From assembly GCA_905160935.1 (NCBI GenBank), contig CAJHZI010000265.1, positions 62,001 through 126,000 on the forward strand: a DNA stretch of 64,000 nt, given 5' to 3'. Made by a program: the position numbers and the translations under genes. The notes below the pieces were generated by a model. That model made no database searches. It worked only from the letters and a program-made list of their open reading frames with translations, and had not been told where the DNA came from. Source of the DNA: Enchytraeus crypticus. Its lineage: Eukaryota; Annelida; Clitellata; Enchytraeida; Enchytraeidae. Positions 13,201 to 22,327 of this stretch are shown here, piece after piece (the stretch's first letter is position 1; every line of letters starts with the position of its first letter).

Positions 13201-16200
13201 CACATTTCCAATGCCTCCAGTAACCCGCTATCCTCTTTCCTTAACGTCCACGTTTCAAATCCGATCTTGAGTGTCGTCCACAACAATGTGTTCACGATCT
13301 TTATCCGTGTGTTCTTCTTAACACCTTTTGCTAGTTCTTTCCTCTTCTGAAAGTCTCTTTAATTGCCTGCGCAATTCATCTCAGCTATATGCTGAATTAT
13401 GTCTCAATATTTGTAGCATTTTCCTGTAAGGAATTAAAAAGGAACACACTAGGTAGTTAAGTACATTAGTACCTTTCATTGCTACGCTAAGTCATCCATA
13501 GATTAGCTAAGCACAATATTAGCATCTTATATGGAATGGAATGGCAATATAGTTGACTAGAGCTGAAGATGTAAAGTACGTATCTGATTGATGTATCCAT
13601 GGCTTCAACTTTCATTGATCACTGATTGTTCATTACTGATCATTGTCGTCAATGGCTGAAGCCAGTGACGATGTCGGTAAGTTATTCGACCGCGGATCAG
13701 TATGTGCGAGGTTTAAATCCTGGCCTCGCCCGTCACTGACATCGCTTTCGAGTGAGAAAACTGACTTTAACATTAGCTTTGTTATTTATTGCTTGATCAT
13801 TTCTTGATCGCTGATTTATCATTTCTTGATCATTGATTGATCACTGCTTGGTCATTGCTTGATTGCTTGATCACTATTTTATTATATGTTAAGTATGCGT
13901 TTCAAAATCTTATAGTTAATTCATCTTTGATAATCATACAGAAGACAAAACAGACGTCATATTTAGTCCTAGTCCTTTTATCAACTTATTTCAAGGACAA
14001 GATCTACAAAAACAGAGAATGTTCTATAAATTTAACACTGATTTAGAAATCGATCCACTTCAGAAAAAAACAGTGATTAGTTAGCACAATTTAAACATAA
14101 ACCATTGATGAGTTTGCAAAATTTAACCACAAAGCATTGATTAAAGAAACTGAATAATAACTGACTGCATACAGTTTAAAAAAATCATTGATTAATTAGA
14201 AAAATTTAGGGGCTAAAACAAAATAACCTTAACTAGCAAAGCTCCAAAGAAAAAAAGCAATAGAAACAAACAACAATAAAAAAATCTAAGACGCATGAAA
14301 AAGCAACAGTTAGTAAATTAGTTAACTAATCACTTTTTCATTAACAAGTAACAATAATTAATGCTTCTATATCCATATCACACCAGAATAAGTCTGTAAA
14401 TCTATGATAAGACCGTCATCATATCACCTGTCACAATGATACCGCATCACCTGTCACAATGATACTGTATCACCTGTCACAATGATACTGTATCACCAGT
14501 CACAATGATACTGTATCACCAGTCACAAAGGTACTGTATCACTTGTCACAAAGGTACTGTATCACTTGTCACAATGATACTGTATCACTTGTCACAAAGG
14601 TACTGTATCACTTGTCACAAAGGTACTGTATCACTTGTTACAATGATACTGTATCACTTGTCACAAAGGTACTGTATCACTTGTCACAAAGGTACTGTAT
14701 CACTTGTCACAAAGGTACTGTATCACTTGTCACAATGATACTGTATCACTTGTCACAATGATACTGTATCACTTGTCACAAAGGTACTGTATCACTTGTC
14801 ACAAAGGTACTGTATCACTTGTTACAATGATACTGTATCACTTGTCACAATGATACTGTATCATTTGTCACAAAAGTACTGTATCACTTGTCACAATGAT
14901 ACTGTATCACCTGTCACAATGATACTGCATCACTGGTCACAAAGGTACTGTATCACTAATCACACAGCTACCGTAACCAACCATCGCAATGATACTCTAT
15001 CACCTGTCACAGAGGTACCGTTCCAACTTTCGAAATGATACTGCATCAACTGTCGCAATGATACTGTTGCACCTATCACAGTGACACTGTTAGAGAAAAT
15101 CAAGCGATTGGAACCAGTAATGGTATCCTACTTGTCACGCAAGTTCACTGCAGACTCGGCCATCCAGCCGGTACAAAATATTCACAACATACAGTACAAT
15201 TTAAAAGAAACTGAAAGGTAACGAAATGAACATTTCTACGCACATTTATTACATTTGTACGCCAAAGGATATAAGAGCTACAGTAACCTGACGCATTGGG
15301 CTGCAACAATTACCAACACAGAAGGAGTAATAGACAGATAGCAGAAGAAGCTAAATTCTAAACTCTAGTACAATTCTTCTGCATCCAGGGAACAAACAAT
15401 ACAACGTAAATAATATAAAATACAAAACACTAATTGACTAATTAACATAAAGATATTAATAAATTCGTTATTTCTAATACACTATAAGTTTCATTGAATC
15501 AGTATAATAATATTAAAAATGAGCTGAAGGAACACTTGTTCATCTACTCGAGAACAGTGACATACCAAAGGTAAGACACCAATTTCACGGAATCTTTTGT
15601 CACACATCTTAGTTTGGTTCTGCTAATAAATTTCAGAATAATTAACGCGAATAGTTACTAAAGTTTCAATAACCACGACTCGTCTCCTTAGCTTAAAATC
15701 AATATAACATTTTCACGATATTGCTATAAAGTGTCTATGCATTCTACAGAGAGCACGTATGCTGCAGAGCTTTACGTTAAACACATCATCTTGCAGAAAT
15801 ATCCAGACCACATCAGCTTAGAATAAAATTTACAATTACAGCCAATAATCTTGTTCAGCGGATAGGGAACACTGGACAAAAGGATAGCCTCAGAATTAAA
15901 CAAAGCTTGATCAAAGCCTAGTTCAAAGCCAAGGATGAGTAGGCCTACCTCTATTCCTTCCAGGTGGGTAACGACATATCGAGACATAACTACAAACTCG
16001 CACTGTTCATGCTAAGGTAAAATTAATTAGGCCTAATCATGTAGTACGAACTGCGTAAGTAACCTATAAAGCAGTCTCGAAGATCAAATGCGGTCACTAC
16101 ACAGCAACAGGAATGACAGTGAAAAAGCAAAAAAGGATAAGGATACACACTTTAGAAATAAGCAAATTGTAAAATAAAATTATACAATAGACCTACTATT

Positions 16201-19200
16201 CTTATCACCGAAGGCAACAGCAACTTTTTATATTCTTTAATTATTTTCTTTTCAATCCGGTTTCCTAAGATAAACGGTGAAATATCTAAAGAATTGCAAT
16301 ATACCTAGACAATATAATTTTACAGTGTTATAATAAGTTTATATATAGCATTTGTCAATAGTTGAAAATATCTATTAAACAAATGTTTCTTCAAGCATAA
16401 CTTTTTCTTACATTACAAAGAATTTCACTATACTGTATAATACTGACATAAAAATTCCTCAACTTCTAGATAATACAGAATTTGGTAGCCGTTGGCAAGT
16501 TATCGTTGAAATAAAACTAATGAGACAACATTGAATTACACTGACATAGTTAAGCAATTCGCATTTCGAAAAAGGTAGATTATAAAATTCTACAACCAAT
16601 ATCAGTAATGCCTTAGATTTAAGAAAACTAAGTAATTAGGTTGTTGAAAAAATTCTCATCTATACATGAATTTACTAAATCTTATAATTGAGAAAGGAAA
16701 TAAAAAACAAAAAAATAACAGCGAGAAATAAATAATTATGGGAAGCATTCCAAACAGTAATTTTAACTAAATCATACAATGGAAAGAGAAGGAGAGGATA
16801 GTGGATCACTAGCACAGCGACAACAACAACAACAGCAACAACTAGCACACATAATTGTGACACAAAGCATTATTAGCATGCAGGAACGCTAGGGGTTACC
16901 ATACCTTGGGCATTCTCTCAGAGTCAGCTGCATGTTGTACAGCGGTGAAACCACCGCAACCACACTGCTCGTTCTGCAAATCAACTGCTTTGTTATTAAA
17001 AACCTCACTATAGATTTTTCTTTTCGTACAGCCATAATTTTCCCAAGCTATAGGCTACATAAAGTATGGATAAGGCATAGACTTTTTGAAGGGATTAACT
17101 TGGATGACTAAGGAGTGCTCGTATGAAGCGAGAAAACAGAATTTGAGTATGAATATGTGCCTTGAACCTGCCACTTGGCAGTGCACTGAAGAAGAAGATA
17201 ATGTACCATCAGCTACAGTGCGGCAAGATTTCGAACCCGAGACTTTTCACTGCCAGGTAAAAGTCTTAACAACTCGGCCACCAGCCGAGTACATCCAGTG
17301 TATCACAACATTATATAGTATTCCATAAGTGCTATAATTATAAGTGCTATTTTATAGGTGCCAACTCTTCATAATGCAACAATTACAAAAGAAACCAGAG
17401 GAGTGTAATGGAGAGAATAAATTGATACACATGACTTAATGTATTAATACATGACTTACTGTATTAATACATGACTGTATTAATACAGGACTGTATTAAT
17501 ACATGAATGGATAACTGTATTAATACATGACGCTACAGTAGGTAGGATGTATTGATACATGACGCTAGTGCATGTATATAAAGCGCTAGCTAACAGCTAG
17601 AGCGAGATCATTCGGACTAGCAGCGGAAGAGTTCAGTCGACGTAAGCATTCGCAGTCGAGGACAGTTACATAGCGTGCTGAGAAAACTGTGTAAAATTAT
17701 CGGGTAGCGGGGTTGGTTGCTGGAAGGATGCAACAAGAAAGCGGGGGCTAACTGGGAGGCAGGTGCCTGTAGCTACCAGACAGCGATGGGACTTTAGGCA
17801 TAACGTTCGTAGGCTAGGAGCGCTAACAGTTACGCTCATCGTATTAGTAACTACAACTTAATATAAAAATATAAAGACTGTTAAAGTGTAGTTTAGAGTA
17901 TGTATGTTGCTGAGATAAAATATGGACTAATAAAATAGAACATAGCAGTCGCTGTTAATTAACTGTGTTCGTCTAATTATCATTGCTTACTCTTAGCGGT
18001 CCTTCACTTCATCAGTGGCCTATCTGGCTGAACAGCAGATCGATCCCGTGCCGGGCTCTACGGCTACGTTCCCATCATCAGAGAGTCTACGGACGTTAAA
18101 TCCGTATTCAACTTCTAGTACCAATAATCATCATTATATTCCCATCGTTCTTCATTTATATTTCCACCTTAATCTTAATAGGAGCTAAAAATATGCCGCC
18201 ACGTTGGAAAATTTGTAATGCTTAAATATTCTAAAAAAGCCACAGGAAGCCGTAAAATACATTGAATTTATCAAACATGTCCACAAGTTATATTGTCTAT
18301 AAATACAGCATAAAATGCAAAAAAAGATAAATAAAACAAGATAACCGCAGAAAACTTGATAGAATCAAAATAAACAATTATGGGCACATATCATAGCATC
18401 TAGTAGCCTATATTATAATGCAGGTTATTACAGTGAAATATTAATTATAAAAGTGTGGCCAGTCTATAAATATTGTAAATAACACAGCTATCACCAATTC
18501 AATTATTTAAAGCTTGCAAATTCAGAAGCTAACAATTAAAGACAACTTAATTTCCAGAGTTAATAACTGAAGTGGTTGATTTAGTAAAAGTACATAGTTA
18601 ATACAATGTCATATACAATAAGTATTATTAACAATGACATTCATGTGTCAGTCCTGACTCAGCTTTAACCATTAATAGATAAATTATGTGTTAATTTAAT
18701 TGGACTATTGCATAAGACCAAAATTTTACTGGATAAGTTTGGTTGAAGATCTGTATTCATACTGTATTTGTATTCATCTGTATTCATATCTGTATTCATA
18801 TTCGTATCTGTATTCATATTGTATTTGAAGTTCATACACTGGCATCTGATGCTTCCTGATTCTCAAATCAACAAAGTAACTATATCAATTGCAAACTTTT
18901 GTAAGTTACAAAAGATATATCTTTGAAGAACTATGCCAATGTAGATGATAAAAACCAGCACAGGCTTGATGTTAGCCAAGCAGTGATTAATCCAACAAAA
19001 TATAGAAGCTGTCAGTGTAAATGAATGGAAAGCATTAAAAATATCAGATCTATCAGATCGATAATAAAATAAATTACAAGAGCCACACTATGCAGATATC
19101 TCTGATATATCAGCATAACAACTGTTCCTTTAATTATGCTGATTAAATGAAAGTAACATAAGTACTATTATAGCTCAAATTTTTCGAAGCCAAACAGAGA

Positions 19201-19277
19201 CACCACAAGAGCAGCTAGCGAGCAAAAGAGCACTACAAATTATTGACTTTGTTAAAACCCATGCAATCTATGGATTA

Positions 19278-19361
<84 letters not shown>

Positions 19362-20435
19362 GAACTTGAGATGTAAGTATGAGTGACTAATCAAAGGAGG
19401 TAGATCAGATAATTTATTTTTAGGCAAATTACATTAATTACTTAAAATATTAGTTTCTTTAAAAAGCACATGTATAACTTAAATTAAATTATAAACTTAA
19501 ATTAAATATAAACTTAAATTAAGTCTATCTAAAAATATAAACTTAAATTAAGTCTATCTAAAAATATAAACTTAAATTAAGTCTATCTATACTGACAATA
19601 TTCATATCTCTCTCAAATTCATTGAACAGTGAAGCTATAAATTGTGAGCACAATAGTAACAAGTATAAATTAAATTTCTTTAATTATTATTCACCATTTT
19701 ATAACTTATTCAATTATGCTAACAGCAGAGCTGTCTTGACAATCAGTCAGCTTCTTGCTATCAAAATGTGAAATTCTACAATTGCAGAATTTCACATTTT
19801 CTAATACAATGAATGTTTAGCAAGGCTCAAGGATCCCTATCTAAAGGCCTTTTTATATATGTCACAATCCAAAGGCATTTTTATATATGTCACAAGTAAT
19901 ATAAGAAACCACTGGCTGTAGAATTCATTTACTCAATGCATTTAGAGCATTTGGCTGAAGAAAAGGAATTATATATTGAACAATGAGACACAAGGATATT
20001 TTCTTTACTTTTTGCATTAATACTTTTATTTTTCAGAACCACTCTCAATTTACCAAACGTTTTCACATTTTTCAAGAATGTATCAGCCTGCTCTGACAAA
20101 TTTAAATTTAACTTATACTGGTCAATAATGCTGATTTTGTATAAATATATAGATAATTAGCATAAGATTCATCACTTGCCACCTTTTAATTATTCAATTA
20201 CTTGATCGCTAATACTGAAAAATAATATCAATCTACAGATCTTTTGTCAAAGAAGTACGAATAAAAAAATACGACTTACCTTGCAGACACATGAACTCTG
20301 CCCAAGTACATTGGATGGATTACTTGGAATAAACTGACTCACAGTCAAAAGTAAAATCAGCATAAATGAATCCAGTCTGGGTATCAAGATTGGTGATTTA
20401 TGCAAGTCCAAATAAAAAATTGTATAATCCTGCAT
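746..20435 (-). CDS. ERO1: ERO1, endoplasmic reticulum oxidoreductin (partial, C-terminus off left edge)
   Basis: FAD-dependent thiol oxidase of the ER lumen that re-oxidises protein disulfide isomerase and passes electrons to oxygen. Exons (minus strand, 5' to 3'): 20435-20280, 16973-16905, 10941-10822, 8987-8901, 6813-6713, 5839-5775, 4559-4439, 3754-3717, 2709-2575, 915-746; all join in phase. Seen: a hydrophobic signal-like N-terminus; the CVCK and DDCSC cysteines; outer active site CGSRSC (human C94/C99); regulatory cysteines matching C104 and C131; and all seven residues I recall as FAD contacts in human ERO1A (R187, T189, W200, S252, H255, R287, R300), as in ERFTGY, LISGFH, KRF and [11 protein letters not shown]. 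The inner CxxC exons should lie beyond position 1. Odd points are the tandemly repeated splice donors in the last two introns and an extra 69-bp exon. Family assignment is secure; alpha/beta subtype does not apply outside vertebrates. Confidence 0.95.
985..1190 (+). repeat. SINE-E copy
   Basis: Shares its start (AGGAAACCATCTCAGAAGCC), its middle and its tail (CTGCCACTTAGCAG followed by (GA)n) with copies at 4610-4800, 17025-17195, 23205-23290 and 36105-36315. Confidence 0.7.
1455..1515 (+). repeat. Fragment of the 5S-derived SINE body
   Basis: GGTGATGGAAGGTTATTCTT is identical to a segment in the body of the 5S-derived SINE at 54385-54600, without the 5S-like head. Confidence 0.55.
1646..1795 (+). 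repeat. SINE-A, tRNA-derived
   Basis: Has a B-box-like GGGTTCAAATCCTGG and a long shared body ending TGACGTTAACATTAGCTTTA. Close copies lie at 6085-6205, 13645-13785 and 37620-37755, partial copies at 50050-50115 and 50415-50465. Confidence 0.75.
2003..2600 (-). repeat. 27-bp minisatellite, about 22 units, grown from the ERO1 exon-9 donor
   Basis: Unit on the plus strand runs CCTGGTATAAGCCAGTTATA plus GGGAATA. The first unit (2575-2601) is exon sequence. Most units keep CCAG|GTAT on the minus strand, and the minus-strand frame of the exon stays open across the whole array, reading NWLIPGIPY per unit. Confidence 0.95.
2575..2709 (-). CDS. ERO1: ERO1 exon 9: LISGFH FAD-contact segment, donor inside a minisatellite
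   Basis: Encodes [14 protein letters not shown] then [20 protein letters not shown] and [11 protein letters not shown] and H of LISGFH are FAD contacts (human S252, H255). Two acceptors fit the phase: 2710-2711, which gives nearly the human spacing, and a better-looking CCCACAG that would start the exon at 2667. The 3' end (CTTATACCAG|GTATAA) is the first unit of a 27-bp tandem array that repeats the donor about 21 more times downstream. Confidence 0.88.
2928..3330. repeat. 18-bp minisatellite split by a SINE-D insertion
   Basis: Units of GAATTCACAGATGTATAT run 2928-3088 and resume at 3256-3330; the gap is a SINE-D copy. Confidence 0.85.
3089..3257 (+). repeat. SINE-D with (GAT)n tail
   Basis: Body GACTGATGATGTGATGTAGG to CCAGTTAAACTGG followed by AAGGGAAGATGATGATG. 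The same body and tail recur at 3870-4027, 4888-4975, 5231-5489, 26898-27085, 33326-33425, 33472-33690 and 57613-57885. Confidence 0.85.
3717..3754 (-). CDS. ERO1: ERO1 exon 8 (38-bp microexon)
   Basis: Very short exon, 12 codons plus split codons ([12 protein letters not shown]), acceptor TATTTCAG and donor TTTAG|GTTTGT. It bridges NCF of exon 7 and the next exon in phase. The sequence itself is weakly conserved in the family. Confidence 0.75.
3870..4027 (+). repeat. SINE-D copy
   Basis: GGGATTGACTGATGACGCGG and the terminal AAACTGGGATTTAAGGGAAG then (GAT)n match the family. Confidence 0.8.
4439..4559 (-). CDS. ERO1: ERO1 exon 7: start of FAD domain
   Basis: Encodes [18 protein letters not shown] then [21 protein letters not shown]. 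The R and T of ERFTGY and the W of VWKLIY match FAD contacts R187, T189 and W200. Donor TTTCA|GTTAGT. Confidence 0.95.
4610..4800 (-). repeat. SINE-E copy
   Basis: Contains AAGTGGCAGGTTCAAGGTAC and CCTTATGTAGCCTATAGCTT, shared with the 17025-17195 copy in the opposite orientation. It abuts the acceptor side of ERO1 exon 7. Confidence 0.75.
4888..4975 (-). repeat. SINE-D fragment
   Basis: (ATC)n then CTTCCCTTTAATCC and GGGATACGAATAGA, the 3' end of the family in reverse orientation. Confidence 0.75.
5231..5489 (+). repeat. SINE-D, longer copy
   Basis: Includes the 5' part TTCTGAAGAATAGACCAACA, the middle GTCAGAAAGGGCATTCGGTT and the terminal CTGGGATTCAAGGG before a short GAT tail. One of the fullest copies in the window. 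Confidence 0.8.
5775..5839 (-). CDS. ERO1: ERO1 exon 6
   Basis: Sixty-five bp encoding [27 protein letters not shown] matches human DNFCEAD. Acceptor ATTACAG, donor GATG|GTAAAT. Confidence 0.95.
6085..6205 (-). repeat. SINE-A copy
   Basis: Reverse complement of the family: GTTAACGTCAGTTTCCTCAC, GATGTCAGTGACGGG and the inverted B-box region. Confidence 0.75.
6713..6813 (-). CDS. ERO1: ERO1 exon 5: regulatory loop
   Basis: Thirty-three codons plus two bases, [18 protein letters not shown] to DVTI. This is the poorly conserved loop; its single cysteine fits human C131, which pairs with the outer active site in the inactive enzyme. Acceptor has a strong pyrimidine tract ending TTTTCAG. Confidence 0.9.
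7281..7349. repeat. (TA)n microsatellite
   Basis: About 34 uninterrupted TA units in ERO1 intron 4. Similar long (TA)n tracts lie at 19278-19353, 26073-26142, 43177-43232, 43597-43646, 46449-46502, 54333-54382, 58509-58545 and 61389-61516. Confidence 0.98.
8190..8425 (-). repeat. SINE-B, tRNA-derived
   Basis: On the minus strand an A-box-like TAGCGTAGAGGTAAC is followed by B-box-like GTGGGTTCGAATCCCAGCC. Close copies at 51925-52115 and 56375-56610. Confidence 0.8.
8901..8987 (-). CDS. ERO1: ERO1 exon 4: outer (shuttle) active site
   Basis: Twenty-nine codons, VHMFRPCPF to [14 protein letters not shown] is the CxxxxC shuttle disulfide that reacts with protein disulfide isomerase; the next cysteine (DEC) matches regulatory C104. 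Acceptor GGACAG, donor GAG|GTCAGC. Confidence 0.95.
9165..9240. repeat. Short tandem repeat, 22-bp unit
   Basis: Three units of AATTAATAGGAATTTGTTTC in ERO1 intron 3. Confidence 0.8.
9835..10205. repeat. CACAGACACTGTCA minisatellite
   Basis: Irregular array of ACTGTCACACATACAGACACTG-type units (written here as one 20-base core, CTGTCACACATACAGACACT) in ERO1 intron 3. It is open in several frames only because of its periodicity. Confidence 0.9.
10242..10400 (+). repeat. SINE-C copy preceded by (AAT)n
   Basis: AAGGTTTAACGTCC, ACAAGGATGATGTCAGGGAC and CAAATCGATTCACCCCAAA recur at 57450-57590; a reversed, diverged copy is at 37420-37575 and a fragment near 24309-24370. Every clear copy follows an AAT/ATA-rich tract. 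Confidence 0.75.
10500..10652 (+). repeat. Diverged SINE-A-like segment
   Basis: GGGATCAAATCCAGTGCTCG then CGTCACTGACATGCGCTCGA parallels the SINE-A body. It lies just after SINE-C, so the two may form one composite element. Confidence 0.5.
10822..10941 (-). CDS. ERO1: ERO1 exon 3
   Basis: Forty codons, phase 0 at both ends. Contains [20 protein letters not shown] and RDYFRYYK, closely matching human LDDCTCDVETIDRFNN and SDYFRYYK. Donor AAG|GTGGTG. Confidence 0.95.
11255..11335 (-). repeat. tRNA-like SINE head
   Basis: On the minus strand TTGGCTTAGTCAATC (A-box-like) is followed by AAGGGTTCGAGTC (B-box). No cloverleaf acceptor stem is evident, so it is not called a tRNA gene. Confidence 0.5.
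11385..11520 (+). mobile_element. LINE 3'-end fragment
   Basis: Diverged copy of the end of the LINE at 58590-61392: AGGCAGACCGAGATTAGGAA through CCATGGACCTGCTAGTAGGC. Confidence 0.8.
12900..13375 (-). mobile_element. LINE 3'-end fragment, diverged
   Basis: Starts GTGCACTTTCCAACGGGCAG, the inverted LINE terminus, and continues through inverted GTRPR-type tail coding sequence to CACATTTCCAATGCCTCCAG and beyond. Old copy. Confidence 0.7.
13645..13785 (+). repeat. SINE-A copy
   Basis: GCCAGTGACGATGTCGGTAA, ATTCGACCGCGGATCAGTAT and CGTCACTGACATCGCTTTCG match the family closely. Confidence 0.8.
14415..15085. repeat. 23-bp minisatellite, about 28 units
   Basis: Unit AAAGGTACTGTATCACTTGT plus CAC, with a second unit type in which AAAGGTA is replaced by AATGATA. 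Intron of ERO1; no exon edge is seen in it. Confidence 0.95.
15105..15185 (-). repeat. tRNA-like SINE head
   Basis: Minus strand GGATGGCCGAGTCTGC (A-box, tRNA-Ser/Leu style) followed by ACTGGTTCCAATC (B-box-like). It directly abuts the 23-bp minisatellite. Confidence 0.5.
15190..16900. other. ERO1 intron 2 sequence with nothing recognised
   Basis: AT-rich single-copy-looking sequence between the minisatellite and exon 2. I see no exon, RNA gene or repeat family member. Confidence 0.6.
16905..16973 (-). CDS. ERO1: ERO1 exon 2: 69-bp in-frame exon, possibly a cassette
   Basis: Begins after a TTGATTTGCAG acceptor and ends AAG|GTATGG. Twenty-three codons ([23 protein letters not shown]), phase 0 at both ends. 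Human ERO1A matches exon 1 joined directly to exon 3 (CFCQVSGYLDDC against [12 protein letters not shown]), so this exon is an addition that could be skipped without changing frame. Confidence 0.65.
17025..17295 (-). repeat. SINE-E with a tRNA-Leu/Ser-like segment
   Basis: 17025-17195 is a SINE-E copy ending CCTGCCACTTGGCAGTGCAC. Next to it, on the minus strand, GGTGGCCGAGTTGTTAAGAC (A-box) and CTCGGGTTCGAAATC (B-box) form a tRNA-like head at 17220-17290. Whether head and body belong to one element is inferred. Confidence 0.6.
17405..18120 (+). mobile_element. Possible solo LTR (retrotransposon fossil)
   Basis: A promoter-to-polyadenylation cassette with no coding sequence: TATA box (TATATAAAGCGC, about 17575), a downstream GATCATTCGG start-like motif, and AATAAAA near 17930, in less AT-rich sequence than its surroundings. 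The 5' part holds a short repeat of GTATTAATACATGAC. No terminal match, primer site or internal genes were found, so it is a weak call; age unknown. Confidence 0.3.
18130..19277. other. ERO1 intron 1, nothing recognised except a short TGTATTCATA repeat
   Basis: Plain AT-rich sequence; 18755-18830 is a small array of TCTGTATTCATA units. Confidence 0.6.
19485..19590. repeat. Short tandem repeat, 28-bp unit
   Basis: Repeated AACTTAAATTAAGTCTATCT in ERO1 intron 1. Confidence 0.85.
19763..19800. other. Perfect inverted repeat, 15-bp arms, 8-base loop
   Basis: AAAATGTGAAATTCT, loop ACAATTGC, then AGAATTTCACATTTT. Confidence 0.95.
20280..20435 (-). CDS. ERO1: ERO1 exon 1: signal peptide and CVCK
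   Basis: Fifty-two codons ending in SSCVCK before a GTAAGT donor. The first ATG is at 20435, but the ATG at 20363 starts a more typical signal peptide ([17 protein letters not shown]), so the true start may be there. The frame stays open upstream of 20435, so the start is not fixed by a stop. Confidence 0.85.
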
Positions 20436-20599
20436 CGTAAATTCACGTAGACCTACTCGGATTAAGTTGTTCAGATACAGTTGTGTAGTTCTGTCACAAT
20501 AAAATGATTTCGTCAGAAAAGCATTTAAAATAAAATAAATAAAAAATATAGTTCTTTAAATCTTATTATTATTTAAATTTACACATAATTTCTCTGTTA

Positions 20600-20725
20600 A
20601 TGGTAGCAATAAAAAGGCTGAGTCCTATCATATATGAATGTCATTGTCTGTGTACCGTGATTCAAACCCAATATCATATCCATTGTCGGACACCTTACCA
20701 ATATGCTACCAGTTCTGTCAGTAAA
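20600..20725 (-). repeat. tRNA-derived SINE-like sequence
   Basis: On the minus strand ACTGGTAGCATATTGGTAAG (A-box) is followed about 35 bases on by ATTGGGTTTGAATCACGG (B-box). Confidence 0.5.
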
Positions 20726-22287
20726 TTGCTCTTACCCTACTGCTTAACCTCAGCCTAACATTTATAAACTATCAATAATTTACCCTATACTATAATTTAC
20801 TATAATAAATTTACCCTATACTAGAAGTATTCATATAGTTATACAGTAAAAAAAAACAGTGGAAATTAAAAGTAAACAGAGTGCATGAAATTACCAGAGA
20901 TGATCTGCTGTTTAATCTAAAGTCAGAATAATCTAAATATATACCTCGATATATGTAAAGACAGAGAGATATAGGATTAAGATTAGGCGAGGATTAAGTA
21001 TTACTCCGGTGCTCCACCATGTACTAATGAGAGTTGAGTATGCTCTTCTCCAAAATGCTAGCTAAGCGGGAGCTCAGGTACATATAGGATCTGGACCACT
21101 AAAGCGGGCAAGCCATATTACCATAAGCGTCATATTACCATATGATGACACAGTTTTGATGATATATCTATCTTTTATTGCAGATATCGCAAATCATTAT
21201 TACAGATTGATTGTAGATAGCATGCGGTGAGTATAATGCAGACAAACCGTAGCAACTAAGTCTAGAGTGAGAGCCATTATAGCTGGAGAGAGGAAGTGAT
21301 CAGAGAATGCAGGATTCAAACCTCGAGCGGTGTGCTCCACGGCAAATTAACAATCAACTGCCCCCGTGATTTAATACATTATTGGTATTATTATATGTAC
21401 CTGATATCTAATTGAGTTAATAATATACGTGTACGCAAGATCGACAGCAGTTCTGGAAAATTCTAACAAGTTCATTCCTTCCAGTTACTGTTATATTTTT
21501 AAAGTTCACTTTATTTTAAAATAAAATCATTGATACATAAATATAAGTATACAATTATTAAATATAAAAACAATATAAAATTAAGCTATATTTAAATAAC
21601 TACTAATTTGTCCAGCTGTTATTTTTACACGAAGCAAGCCGTCAGTCCCAATTCGATTCAATCTTCTACTAACAATTCTATGTGGAAACTTAAGGATTGT
21701 TATATATAAAATATTTACTGCATACCTAATCACTTAAGAGTGTTAATGTTACGTAAATATAAATCATGAATCTTTAAATCAATATCTTGCAATTAAAATT
21801 ATGCTATATCTATTTATTTACGTTCGCTCCGGTGCTACCATACTTTGACATGCTACCTAGTTACCATGCACAACATTGAAACTCCAAATTTAAAGCTGAA
21901 AAACCAACATTAATTTATTATATTTTATTTATTTATATATTTATTAAATTTATCACACCATACACATATAAATATGATCAAACATTTTAAAGAAACAAGA
22001 AAAAGGCATTCCGCAAGTATGAGTGAAACGGTTAATAAAGGCTACGGATAGCAATTTAAACGTTAATAGTAACTAAAGCTGCGAAGAAAAGGGGTATAGG
22101 CCTATATTTAAAAATTAAATAAAAGCTATTAGAAGGAGGTATATTTTGTGAATTGAACTAATTCTACATTTAGCTATAAACTGATGTGTGAAATTGTAAA
22201 TTTCATGCAATATTAAATTTAACACAATTAGTTTTCTTATTCATGGAAAGTCAAATTTCTGCAAAATCTAGGATGAGAACAGTTAAT

Positions 22288-22327
22288 TTCGCAAATTCGG
22301 CAGGCGGCTGCCTGCCGAATTTGCGAA
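22288..22327. other. Perfect 18-bp inverted repeat with 4-base loop
   Basis: Left arm TTCGCAAATTCGGCAGGC, loop GGCT, right arm its exact complement. GC-rich inner stem in very AT-rich surroundings. Confidence 0.97.

Noticed and set aside
14505-15038. Overlapping open frames of [14 protein letters not shown] type
   Set aside because: Several frames are open at once because of the 23-bp repeat; no start or family match.
8190-17295. Functional tRNA genes at the A-box/B-box pairs
   Set aside because: No paired acceptor stem or anticodon arm could be drawn, and the sequences belong to dispersed families.
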